This document shows, piece by piece, positions 13,710 through 23,800 of a stretch of DNA of 64,000 bases (positions within the stretch are counted from its first letter, which is position 1; each line of letters opens with the position of its first letter). Under the pieces are notes generated by a model. That model made no database searches and was not told the origin of the DNA. It worked only from the letters and a program-made list of their open reading frames with translations. The position numbers were made by a program, and so were the translations under genes. Origin of the DNA: Oreohelix idahoensis. Lineage: Eukaryota; Mollusca; Gastropoda; Stylommatophora; Oreohelicidae. The stretch lies in assembly GCA_024509875.1 (NCBI GenBank), contig JAMPIV010019090.1, positions 1 through 64,000 of the forward strand, written 5' to 3'.

Positions 13710-14030
13710 CAAGTACCAATGAAACAAGAGATGAGAAGAAGACGATGGAGGTGGATAGTACACGCACTGAGGAAACCTGTTGATATCATTATAATCTTTC
13801 TTCTTCAATCCCCTGGGTAAAAGAGATCAAGGGAGACGAACGAGCACATGGCGAAGAAAACCAGAGACAGAAATGAAAGAGATGATATAGAAATGCCTTG
13901 ATCAGATGGCGCAGGACAGGAAGACTTGGAGTTAAGTTAGTTGAAGGCCTGTGTTTCTGTGGGAGCTGAAAGATGAAAGAAGAAGAAGATGAAAGAAGAA
14001 GAAGATGAAAGAAGAAGAAGAAGATGAAAT
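13710..14030 (+). pseudogene. RTE LINE 3' fragment with GAAGAT tail
   Basis: Degraded QEMRRRRW..HALRKP and KTW-type C-terminal text of the RTE family at 27775-28436, followed by the GTGGGAGCTGAAAGATGAAAG 3' end and an expanded (GAAGAT)n-like tail (13973-14028). No RT catalytic motifs are included. Confidence 0.7.
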
Positions 14031-14794
14031 GCTGTTTGATTACTGTGGCAGTTCCCAAGGTCTGTCTATTCTCAACACGTGTTCTATAGTTATTGGTGAA
14101 TTGCATACCTGTGAATAATTTAATTTGAGGATTTTGTGTTGTATTTTATGCTCCTTGCTAAGTTGGAGGGTGATGATGCTGATGGATGATGACAGTACCA
14201 AGCAAAGAAGGCAGAGCATTCAGAATAAGAAATTATCTAACAACATAAAGGAACTGAGAAATCTGACTGTGGCGAAACTAAACATACAAACAATCATTAG
14301 ACAAAGGTGGCGACTACAGCCAAGTTCTTATCCGTCTGTGGTTCCTCAATGATCAAGTGTTATGGGATAGGTCAAATCAAATCAATGCCAGTCAGTCTGA
14401 TGAGATCACACTGTTCCCTCCTCGTTATCACCGTCCCACCTTTTTTCCATATTGAACTGTTTTCACGTCATTTTGTCCCTCTCTTTCGCTCTCTTAAAAG
14501 CGGACTTCAAGAGCGAAGTCTGAAGGTACTCAATTATTCTGTTGTCAATTTCACTCTCGCACGCACAAGAGTGTAATTTAAAATTCAAGAGTGTGGATAA
14601 AAGGAAGCCAAATGACAAACTTGCTGAAAAAAACCCCTCCACACACACACACACACACAGTCAAGTCTTATTCAAATCTTTCCATTCCGTGTACAAATAT
14701 CGATGAATGTTCTGTAGGTTTTTGTTTAGTTTTAAGCTGGGTGGAGTTTAGCTGTTTTGATTAAAGCAAGCGATATCAATAAAATGACGTGTCA
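14031..14794. other. no recognisable gene; short (AC)n at 14641
   Basis: No frame with family motifs. Contains a 20-bp (AC)n run at 14641-14660. Confidence 0.4.
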
Positions 14795-15110
14795 ATTATT
14801 TCTGACTCTCCTTGTGTTTGTCCGGTCATTGTCATCTGACTCTACATGTATTGGTCCAGTTATGTTTTTTCTGACTCTCCTTGTGTTTGTCCGGTCATTA
14901 TTTCTTGACTCTACATGTGTTGGTCCAGTTTTGATTTTCTGACTCTCCTTGTGTTTGCCCGGTCATTTTTTCTTGATTCACCTTGTATTTGTCCGGTCAT
15001 TTTTTTCTTGACTCGCCTTATATTTTTCCGGTCATCGTTTTCTAACTCACCTTGTGTTTTCTCGGTCATTGTTTCATTACTGTCGTTGTGTTTGTCCGGT
15101 CATCGTAACT
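14795..15110 (+). repeat. ~35-bp degenerate minisatellite
   Basis: About nine diverged copies of a unit containing CTGACTCTCCTTGTGTTTGT followed by CCGGTCATT. Pairs of units also show a higher-order alternation (TTTGTCCGGTCA versus TGTTGGTCCAGTT). Confidence 0.9.
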
Positions 15111-15340
15111 AGGTATGACGAAGTTTGTTACAAGTTCATTTTTTAAAGATGTTCCTCGTTATTTCGCGATCAGCTTGAACGATTCTTGAAAAAATAATGT
15201 TACAAACATTTTCTTCAAGAAAGTGTTTTAGAAAATTTAAAGATAGCCTTCGAGTTAAACAGGGGTTACGCTCTGACGACTCCGTCGTAAGTGGAAGTGG
15301 TCGTAAGTCGGAAATCACTATATACTGTATGAACCGTATG

Positions 15341-15495
15341 GACATGTTAAAACATAACATGTCTGAATGTTAAAATATAACATGTCTGAATGTTAAAATA
15401 CAACATGTCTGAATGTTAAAACATAACATGTCTGAATGTTAAAATATAACATGTTTGAATGTTAAAACATAACATGTCTGAATGTTAAAATATAA
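15341..15495 (+). repeat. 23-bp minisatellite
   Basis: About seven copies of ATGTTAAAAYATAACATGTC + TGA with few mismatches. Each unit contains a near-palindromic ACATGTT...AACATGT arrangement. Confidence 0.93.
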
Positions 15496-15599
15496 ATGTT
15501 TCTTGCGTTATGCACTTAAACAAACTGTACTCTTCGTTTATAGTGAAGTAATACAATGTGTAAATTATAACATACAGTTACTGCATTGTACAGTCCTGT

Positions 15600-15713
15600 C
15601 CGACTGACAGAGCGGTTAGAGCGCTGACAGAGCGGTTAGAGCGCTGACAGAGCGGTTAGAGCGGTGCGTTGACAGAGTGGTTAGAGCGTTGACAGAGCGG
15701 TTAGAGCGCTGGT
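15600..15713 (+). repeat. tandem A-box units in SINE head
   Basis: Five copies of a unit of about 20 bp, TGACAGAGCGGTTAGAGCGC, with small variants. The unit corresponds to the tRNA D-arm/A-box portion of the SINE. Confidence 0.93.
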
Positions 15714-15927
15714 GTGTCGCTGCAAAGGTGCCGGGTTCGAATCACGGTACCGACATGCTCCAGCATACCCAATTGTAAATGGGTACCTGACTCTGCTCTT
15801 TGAGTTAGGGAAAGAAAAGGCAGCGAAGGAGGAAACTGGTCACCCCCCCCCCTCCCCCTCTCTCGATAGTATGGTGAAGTCTCAAACAATTCGCTTCCCT
15901 ACGGTCGTATCTGCTATGGGACAACAT
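15600..15927 (+). mobile_element. tRNA-derived SINE with expanded head, TSD
   Basis: Plus-strand SINE flanked by an 11-bp duplication TACAGTCCTGT (15589-15599 and 15928-15938). A B-box-like GGTGCCGGGTTCGAATCACG lies at about 15727. The body has GGGTACCTGACTCTGC and TGAGTTAGGGAAAGAAAAG, and the 3' end is CTGCTATGGGAC. The head contains five tandem copies of the A-box unit (15600-15713), which lengthens this copy to 328 bp against about 246 bp for the copy at 40108. Confidence 0.92.
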
Positions 15928-15938
15928 TACAGTCCTGT

Positions 15939-16370
15939 GTTGTAATAAGTACTGAAACATAAGTGGACAGTATTTCTCGGATGGCCGTTGTAAGACGCAT
16001 ACGTCGAAAATCGAGGACAATCAGTAGTAACTAGAAAGTTACACATTATAATTTATTTGATAACATTCAAAAACATATAAATTACAAACTCAGAGCCTAC
16101 ATCATAATGATGATGGTCCTTGTTTAAACAAAAAAAAATTATAATTAAATAGGCTGGATAGGATCTCCACTCACAACGGACAGACGGGAAATGGAGCAAC
16201 AAACAAAACATACGGGATGTCGCCTCGTGTAGATTTCGGGAATATCTAGTTACCCAAAGAAAGAATGGGGTTACTGATTCGTTAGACATGTCATTGGTGG
16301 CAGTTAATATGAGATGGTGAGCAGGATTAGCAACCTCATCATGTCAAACAAGCTACTACAGAAACTACCT
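15939..16370. other. no recognisable feature
   Basis: No coding frame or repeat recognised between the SINE and the following minisatellite. Confidence 0.4.
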
Positions 16371-17012
16371 AAAACAAAACATGTGCATGTATCACTAAGT
16401 ATAAACAAAACATCGACACGCACCAAAATATACCAACACATCATCTACACGTACCACTTAGCACAAACAAAAAAAATATACATTTACTACTAAGTATAAA
16501 TACAACATCTACACGTACCACTAACTACAAATACAACGTCTGCACGTACCACTAAACACAAATACAATGTCTACACGTATTACTGAGTATAAGCAAAACA
16601 TCTATAAGTACCACTAACTACAAATACAACATCTACACGTACCACTAACTACAAATACAACATCTACACGTACCACTTACTACAAAAAGAACATCTACAC
16701 GCAACACACAGTACAAACGAGAGTTCAACACGTACCACTATCTACAAAAACAACATCTACACATAATACAAAGTACAAACGAAACATCAACACGTACCAC
16801 TAAGTACAAACGAAAGTTCAACATGCACCACTAACTACAAATCAACATCTGCACTTGCACTAAGTCCAAACAAAACGAATGCACGAACAACTACCTACGA
16901 ATAAATCATCTCCACATACCACTGAGTATAAACATCCACACGGACCAGTAAGTACCAGCGAAACGTCAACACGTACCACTAAGTACAAACGAAACAGCCA
17001 CGCGTAACACTT
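16371..17012 (+). repeat. ~33-bp minisatellite (CTACACGTACCACTA type)
   Basis: Roughly 19 diverged copies of ACATCTACACGTACCACTA + ACTACAAATACA. The same family forms a second array at 30925-31815, where one unit shares the variant AAGTACCAGCGAAA. Confidence 0.92.
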
Positions 17013-17124
17013 GTCATGGATTGCCTCCCCTGCTTTGCAGTCGTGGTCCAACAGTGCCCAAAACTCAAGAGTGTCTAAAATGGGCTTCCAAGGTATCTAC
17101 CTGCGAGCAAGATTACTCAGTGCC

Positions 17125-17566
17125 AGGACAAGTATTAAATAGGATTATCATTGAGAGATTAAAAGAGTCCACAGACAAGAAACTGAGAGATGAACAAGCA
17201 GGTTTTCGACAAAACAGATCCTGTACAGACCAGATAGCCACTTTGAGAATAATAGTTGAACAAAGTCTGGAATGGAATTCACCACTATACATCGGATTTG
17301 TGGACTACGAAAAGGCATTTGACAGTGTAAACAGAGAATCACTTTGGAAATTGATGAGGCATTATGGAGTTCCCCTGAAGATCATTAATTTAACAAAGAA
17401 AACATATGAAGACATGATATGCAGAGTTCTTCATGAAGGACAGCTTACAGAACCGTTTGGAATAAGAACAGGAGTGCGACAGGGATGCCTCTTGTCTCCA
17501 TTTCTTGCTTACTAGCAATAGACTGGGTTATGAGAGCATCGACAACACACAACAGAAATGGAATCC
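17125..17566 (+). pseudogene. RTE reverse transcriptase, 5' part (split gene)
   Basis: Plus-strand RT of the RTE class, truncated at its start. It shows VLNRIIIERLKESTDKK, EQAGFRQNRSCTDQI, the first catalytic aspartate in VDYEKAFDSVNRESLW, and GVRQGCLLSPF. A small insertion just after (TTGCTTAC context near 17505) shifts the frame before LAIDWVMRA-type text. The coding sequence then stops at the insertion point of the LTR retrotransposon at 17567. Its continuation, starting with the next residues of the same protein and the FADD box, resumes at 27775. Joining the two flanks at the single AATCC target restores reading order, so this was one LINE before the insertion. Confidence 0.93.
17562..17566 (+). 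repeat. TSD of LTR element 1 (left)
   Basis: AATCC, repeated at 27770-27774 directly after the 3' LTR. Confidence 0.93.
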
Positions 17567-19994
17567 TGTGACGTACGTCTAGTTTGACTAGTGAATTTTC
17601 CCTGATATGATGGATGATTTAAAGGGACCTTTAGCTTTTCATAACATTAGAACCCCTGAACATTTGTTGTAACTTTTCGTTTGCCAGAACGCATTCCACC
17701 GGGACTCATGTAGGATACAGCGACGAGATCAAGAGACAGACCGAGGGATCTTAGGGGAGACTATCGGCGCTATCAAAGACAGTAGTTTTCCCTGATACGA
17801 GACGCAGTTGCTTGCCGCTAATTTCGCGTCTCGGTGTCAATCGAGGAACCGAGCGAACGGGGGAAAGCGAAACGGGCAGCAGCGAGCGGATACGAAGACC
17901 AGGGGGCGGCTTCTTCTCTTGATTTGGCGGTCAGATCCTCAAAAGTTCGTGAGATCAAATAAGTTGTCAAGTTTATCATGTCCCACTCAACTTACATTTC
18001 ATTTTAGCTAAATAGACCATGAAGAACTAGACACGTTATCACTCGCTGGCCAGACCTTTACAGAAGCACTAGCTTTATTGAAATCTTGTTATAGATTTTC
18101 CCCTGGATTTTATATATATTTGCAGTGATTTCTAATTCTGTGCAAAGCGGTAAAATATATATTGTGTAAAGTGATCAGTGGTCTAGCTCTAGTCATTCTA
18201 TTTCAAGGGATTTTGTGTTAATTTAAATCTATTTAATTAAACCATCTCAAGAGTTCCAGTTTTAAATATAATGATCTATCTATTATATTATTTCAAAAGA
18301 TAATAGAAGCTTAAATTAACTTTTAAAGTCGCGAAGGAATTTATAATTAATAAATTCAGTTAAGTCCTAGTTTTATAGATGTGTGTTTTTAACCACTAGA
18401 ACTCGCGCAGTGTTTATTAAATACATAATTAAATACTCGAGTGTATTATAGGCTTAACGGGAAATTCATCGCGCTTTAGAAGGTTATTTGTTTTCGGTAT
18501 ATTACATGTCTTTTTTTTTCTTTCATACAGAGTGATCGTAACCTGTGCGATCCCAGCATTAAGAAAGCAATAAAGAAATCAATCTAAGCAAAGCAAAGCA
18601 TAAACAGTGTGTAGAGTTCCCCTGACGCAGAACTTGTTGAGACTGTGTAAATTTTTAATCTTTGAGGCGATTCTATGTTTGGAATTCCGCTATCTAACTT
18701 ATAGCAAAGAAAGCACACCCAAAGACAAATTTAACGCACCATCAAACAACTTAAGTCGTAACGGGAAGAAGAACACTGGCCCGAGCTTTGTTAGTTTACT
18801 GACACAGAGAGATAATTCATAATTTCCTGAACAGTGATGTGACTAGTTTTCTCACTGGACTTAAACCATACCTCACGGATAAAGTGTACCAGCACGCGTA
18901 AGAATTTTATTATCAGCGGCATAGCCAAATAGACCACACCATCCTCACCCCGGTATCAGAGACCGTGCCCTCCCATAGAAACTGTTATTAAGAAAAGAGA
19001 CACAACTACAGATTCATTTTCCAGCGATTACGGGATCCTTTTATGTGCTGACCGCCTACCCGATAATCTGGGGCTAGAACTTGAACAAACACTCATACAT
19101 TTAGTTGAGGTGTAACTGCTGTTGTGTTATTCTATGGAGTGCAAGATTTTTTCACAATCGGTAAGTGAGAGCAAGATGAGTGAAGGCCTTTGCTAGCGCG
19201 TGTATGAATGACAGGAAATTAATTCTTTTGTGTGACCATTTTGTTAACTTGCTTACCTGGTAACATATATCTTTTCTGTATACCCTACATTGTTCCTTTA
19301 AGTGGGATAGTTGATAATTTGTTAACTCTGTTTAAAACCACCTCCTTTCCATTTGCTTAGTAAAGGGAAGAACAGCTGGGAAGAACAGTTTTTTCTATCA
19401 CTTATACCTAACTTGGTAACACCTCTTTCAGAGTAATTAACTTTACTGTTAGGTTAACGTACCCGTGTTCCTGATATTATCTATCTCTGGACTGGGTTTG
19501 TCTTTGTCTAATGAGCGGGAAGGGCTTAGTCGATACCAATCTTCTTCACCCCCTCCCAAACTTGTTATTTGCATTTGTGTACTTATGATAATTTATGTAA
19601 TATCTGATATTTTTAGTGATTGATGTTTAAAGTGAATAAAATCACCTAAACTCATTTAGTTCTGTGTGTTGGATATACCCAAAGCCCAACATTTCCCCTA
19701 TTCGTTTAATATAGTTTGTATCAACGTCGTGTGTGTGTTTGAAAACACCGAATCGGTGAGCGCGCAGATGCGAGTCTGGAAAACTGGCAAATAATTGTTT
19801 GACCAGGAGAGTGAAAGAGAAGATTGAGAGACACGATTTGTCGTAAATAAGTCTGTCTTTACTCTCCTCCAGCACGCTGTGAAGTAACTATTAAATCTCT
19901 ACATTTTCTATCACTGAGCTTTCCATCATCATTTTCCACTCTAAACCGGACCACTATTTCTACGACTCTTTTCTCTCAAAATAAATTTACGACA
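17567..19994 (+). repeat. 5' LTR of element 1
   Basis: 2,428 bp, TG...CA, near-identical to 25338-27769. Differences seen: a one-base indel in GATCAAGAGAC near 17731, T/C near 17939, a TA indel near 18115, a TT indel near 18263, A/T near 18308 and a T-run indel near 18515. It has TATA-rich segments and AATAAA-like signals, but no promoter can be assigned with confidence. The short frames inside it occur in both LTRs and show no family motif. Confidence 0.97.
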
Positions 19995-20803
19995 ATATTT
20001 GGCCGGCTCGTCTGGGATAATTTTGAGATACATTTGATGCACACATATTTGTGGGCTGGTTCTGGGATCTTGAGCTACATTTGAGGCAATCGCATAGCCG
20101 GGATAAAGATTTTTTGAGTCTGATTTAGTTTGGGTCTAACTAGGTAGAGTGTGAATGATTTGTCTTTGTGAATTAGGGAAATAAATAAATAATTACACCC
20201 CTAGACAAACGTTCTTTAAGTATTTGGGTTGTCCACACAGCATATTTACAGGTTGTTTTCTCTCCACAGCAGTAGAAAGTACAGATAAACAAATATATTT
20301 GCTATTTTAATTATCCTCTTGCGGAGATAATTATATTTCTTTCTTTATAAAAGTTGCTGGGATTGCGTGATTGTTTTACAGTCACTAAGGTTTATGAAGT
20401 CAAAAAGAGTTGAGCTTAGCTAAAGACGGATTGTTCTGATTTTTAAAAATTAAGTTAACAACGTCTCATCTCAATAATTGACTTTAGGGACGGAGTTTGT
20501 TGTCAGAGATTTAAAATTTAGGGGAAATTTTTTTTTCCTTTTAAATTGTTTTAATTTAAATTTTTCTCTACTGTTAGTAATAGTAGATTCTTTTCCAGTG
20601 TAACTTACCATTTAGTGGCATAGTCGCTTGCGTTTAGAGCCTTAATTGCCAGATAATAGCAGCGATAAGTTTGCACAGTACAGGTAGGAGGTAACACAGG
20701 TAAATTTATACTTGTGTTTTTTTTCTCGTAGCGGTTCAGAGTTCCTCCCTTTCGCGTTTCTTCTTACTAGTTCTCTAAGCATACTTCATCTTATTCTTTA
20801 ACA
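19995..20803 (+). other. leader of element 1 with PBS-region duplication
   Basis: An 0.8-kb untranslated leader. A segment after the LTR (about 19998-20041) is repeated imperfectly at about 20052-20090: CTGGGAT, TTGAG and TACATTTGA recur in order. The remainder is AT-rich with no coding frame. Confidence 0.75.
20000..20018 (+). promoter_or_regulatory. primer-binding site of element 1
   Basis: TGGCCGGCTCGTCTGGGAT begins five bases after the 5' LTR. It resembles the complement of a tRNA-Pro 3' end (known retroviral form TGGGGGCTCGTCCGGGAT) with a small indel and a mismatch. The exact tRNA is not proven. Confidence 0.7.
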
Positions 20804-23800
20804 ATGGCAGAGAGGATAAAGATGAGGTCCATCTTGAGGCTGGAAGCGAAAGAGGCAGGATTAGATGCAGAAGCTGCAAACGCGTTTATTAACCAGGAAT
20901 TGGAAATATATGACGCGGAGCAACAGAGAGCCGAAGCTGAGAGGAAGGCGAAGCAACAGAGAGCCGAAGCTGAGAGGAAGGAAGAGAAAGAAAGAACAGA
21001 GAGGAGAGAAGCCCAGGAGAGGGCAGATAAGAAAGAAGCGGAAGAACGTCTTTTGGAACAGAAGAAAATTGAAGCAGAGATGGAAACTCGCAGAGAGAGA
21101 GAGAGAGAGAGAGACAAGGAAAGACAGCATCAACTGGCGCTTAAGGCTCTAGAGAGTCGGGGCGCCTCTACTTCGACTAACGGAGAGCCGTCTTCGCCCC
21201 AGTCTCAATCAATGGACCTCTCCAGTACTCAATCTGCCCAATTAACTGCTATGTCGTTTTCTTTAGAATCTTTTCCTAGCCCTAACGAAAAAATTGACAG
21301 CTACCTAGAAAAATTCGAGAGACTCGCGAATCTTTATGGGTTAGAGAGTACCCGCTGGGCGCTCAAACTTTCAACGTCACTGAAAGGCAATGCTTATGAC
21401 GTGTACACAAAGCTGGGACCGAATCAACATGATTACGACATGTTGAAAAAGGCCTTACTACAGCAGTTTGAGATGACTGCCCGAAAGTTTCTGCAGTTGT
21501 TCAGAAACAGCCGAAAAGAGAGCATGGAAACATTTCCACAGTTCTCTTCACGTCTCACGGGTTATCTGACAAAGTGCATTGAATTATCTGACCTACCTCT
21601 TTCATATGAGGGACTCCTCGAACTTGTTCTTGTGGAGCAGATAAAATCCACTTTGTCGAATGAAACACGTAGATTTTTGGCGGAACAGGGGGCAGTCAGG
21701 CTTGAAGACATACTCAATAAAGCCGAACGCTACAGCAATGCAATGGCCGAACTTCCCAGCACTAAACGTAAACCCACCGATGAGCCATCTCGAAAACAGA
21801 ATCTAGAACAGGCATCCTATTCTTCCACTTCCTCTCAACATTATAACCAACGAGATAACAATACCCAGAAACCTCCCCAGGAAAAATCGAAATTCTACAA
21901 AACCCGATACCCCCCCAACACCAATTCTGATCAACCCAACAAGCCTACGTGGCAGCGCGGCCACCAAGGTCAAGGAAAAGGGAAGACCCCTACACCAGGA
22001 ACGTCTGATCAGGGCAAACAAACCGGTCCAAACCGCATCGAATGTTTGCATACAGCCTCGAAAGGTAGAGTCAATGTCAGTGATTCTCAACCTGAGGGGG
22101 ACCGACCCTCAACTCGAGGAACTGTAATTTTGAACGGTACCTCTACTACTTGTCTTTTGGACACTGGATTAAGTTTTGATTGTATTGTCGCTAGGCACCT
22201 AGTCAAACCCGGTCAGGAGACAGAGGAAACCGTCAAACTTAGTGGAATTTTCAGGAGTGATGCACCCAGGACGCTTCCTATCGCACTGGTAGAAATACAC
22301 TCTGACTTTGTCAGAGGAGTTATTAAAGCGGCCATAATGGATGATTCGATCTACCCAGTTATCCTGGGATGTAGATATGTGTTCATTGGGAGACCTAAGG
22401 AGCCGATTGTGGCAGAGGTAACCACAAGAGGGCAAGCCAAGAAGGAGAGGGAGCCTGCGCCAAACTTGTTGCCGAATGAACTGAAGGAGGCGCAACAAAA
22501 GGACCCTACTCTGGCGCCCTGCTTTAAAAAACTGCCCATGGCTAAGGACCCCAGACACAACGGAGACATCTTTTCTAAGGATGGTGTATTGTATCGTAGA
22601 ACGGGCAACCCGGACACGGGGAATAACCAGCTCCTAGTACCGACGCAGTACAGAAACCAGATCTTAGAAATGGGGCACTCTCTTCCCTTTAGCGGACACA
22701 TGGGACAAAACGCCACTATTCAGCGAATAAAAAACCACTATTGGTGGCCAGGAATGAACTCTGACATTGTCAGGTACGTGAAATCCTGCGCCCAGTGCCA
22801 ACGGGTAGCACCCAAGCACTTGACACCCCCAGTACCTATGGGGCAAATGCCAATAGTAGGGACTACATTTGAACGGGTTGCTGTCGACATTATTGGTCCT
22901 CTGGAAAAGACCAAAAGAAGGAACAGGTTCATCCTGACCTTAGTTGACACTTGCACTATGTGGGCCGAAGCCGTACCGCTACCATGCACTAATTCCAAGC
23001 ATGTCGCAGAAGCCCTTGTGCAAATTTTTACACGGTTGGGATTCCCTCAACAAGTTTTGACGGACAATGGATCCCAATTCCGTAGCCTGTTAATGGAGGA
23101 GATCTTTAAGATCTTGAGGGCCAAACATATCCACACAAGTCCCTACCATCCGGCCGGAAATGGGCTCATGGAACGTTTTAACGGTACCCTCACCATGATG
23201 TTACGTAAGCTGGGTCAGGAGAAACCGGAAGACTGGGACCAATATATATCGGCTGCCTTATTCGCCTACCGAGAGGTACCCCAAGCGTCTACGGGTTTTG
23301 CGCCAGCTACACTTTTATTTGGCAGACCTATTAAGGGGCCACTAGAAGCCTTACTTCGGTCCCTGACAGACCAGAAGGCTGACGAGACAGTCGTCTCTGC
23401 AAGCAAGTATGTATCTGAGCTTAAGGAAAGGCTAAAGCTAGGATGGGATCTAGCTACTACCAACCTTAAGAAAGCCCGCGCTAAAATTACTAAAAGATAC
23501 AACAAAGCTGCAAAAGAGAGAGAACTACAACCAGGGGAGAAAGTCCTATTGCTACTTCCAACCGGAAGCAATAAACTTCGCATCGGATGGCAAGGACCGT
23601 TTACCGTCCTTAAAAAGATCTCACGTACCAACTACAAGATCTCCATCAAAGGAAAGGAGAAGGTCTTCCACGTAAATCTGCTAAAGAAATATGTGGAAAG
23701 ACCGGTGCCATCCTCCGAGCATCTCCTGGCTGTCGCCATAGCAACGGAAGACGAGGAAGATGATGATGGTTGCATGGAGTATCCACTGCAACCCACAGAA

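Noticed and set aside
15600..15760. tRNA gene(s)
   Set aside because: A- and B-box similarity belongs to the SINE head; no cloverleaf with anticodon and acceptor stem can be formed from the repeated A-box array.
17808..18822. Small frames of 67 and 71 residues inside the LTR of element 1
   Set aside because: They recur in the 3' LTR only because the LTRs are duplicates; no family motif or start context supports them.
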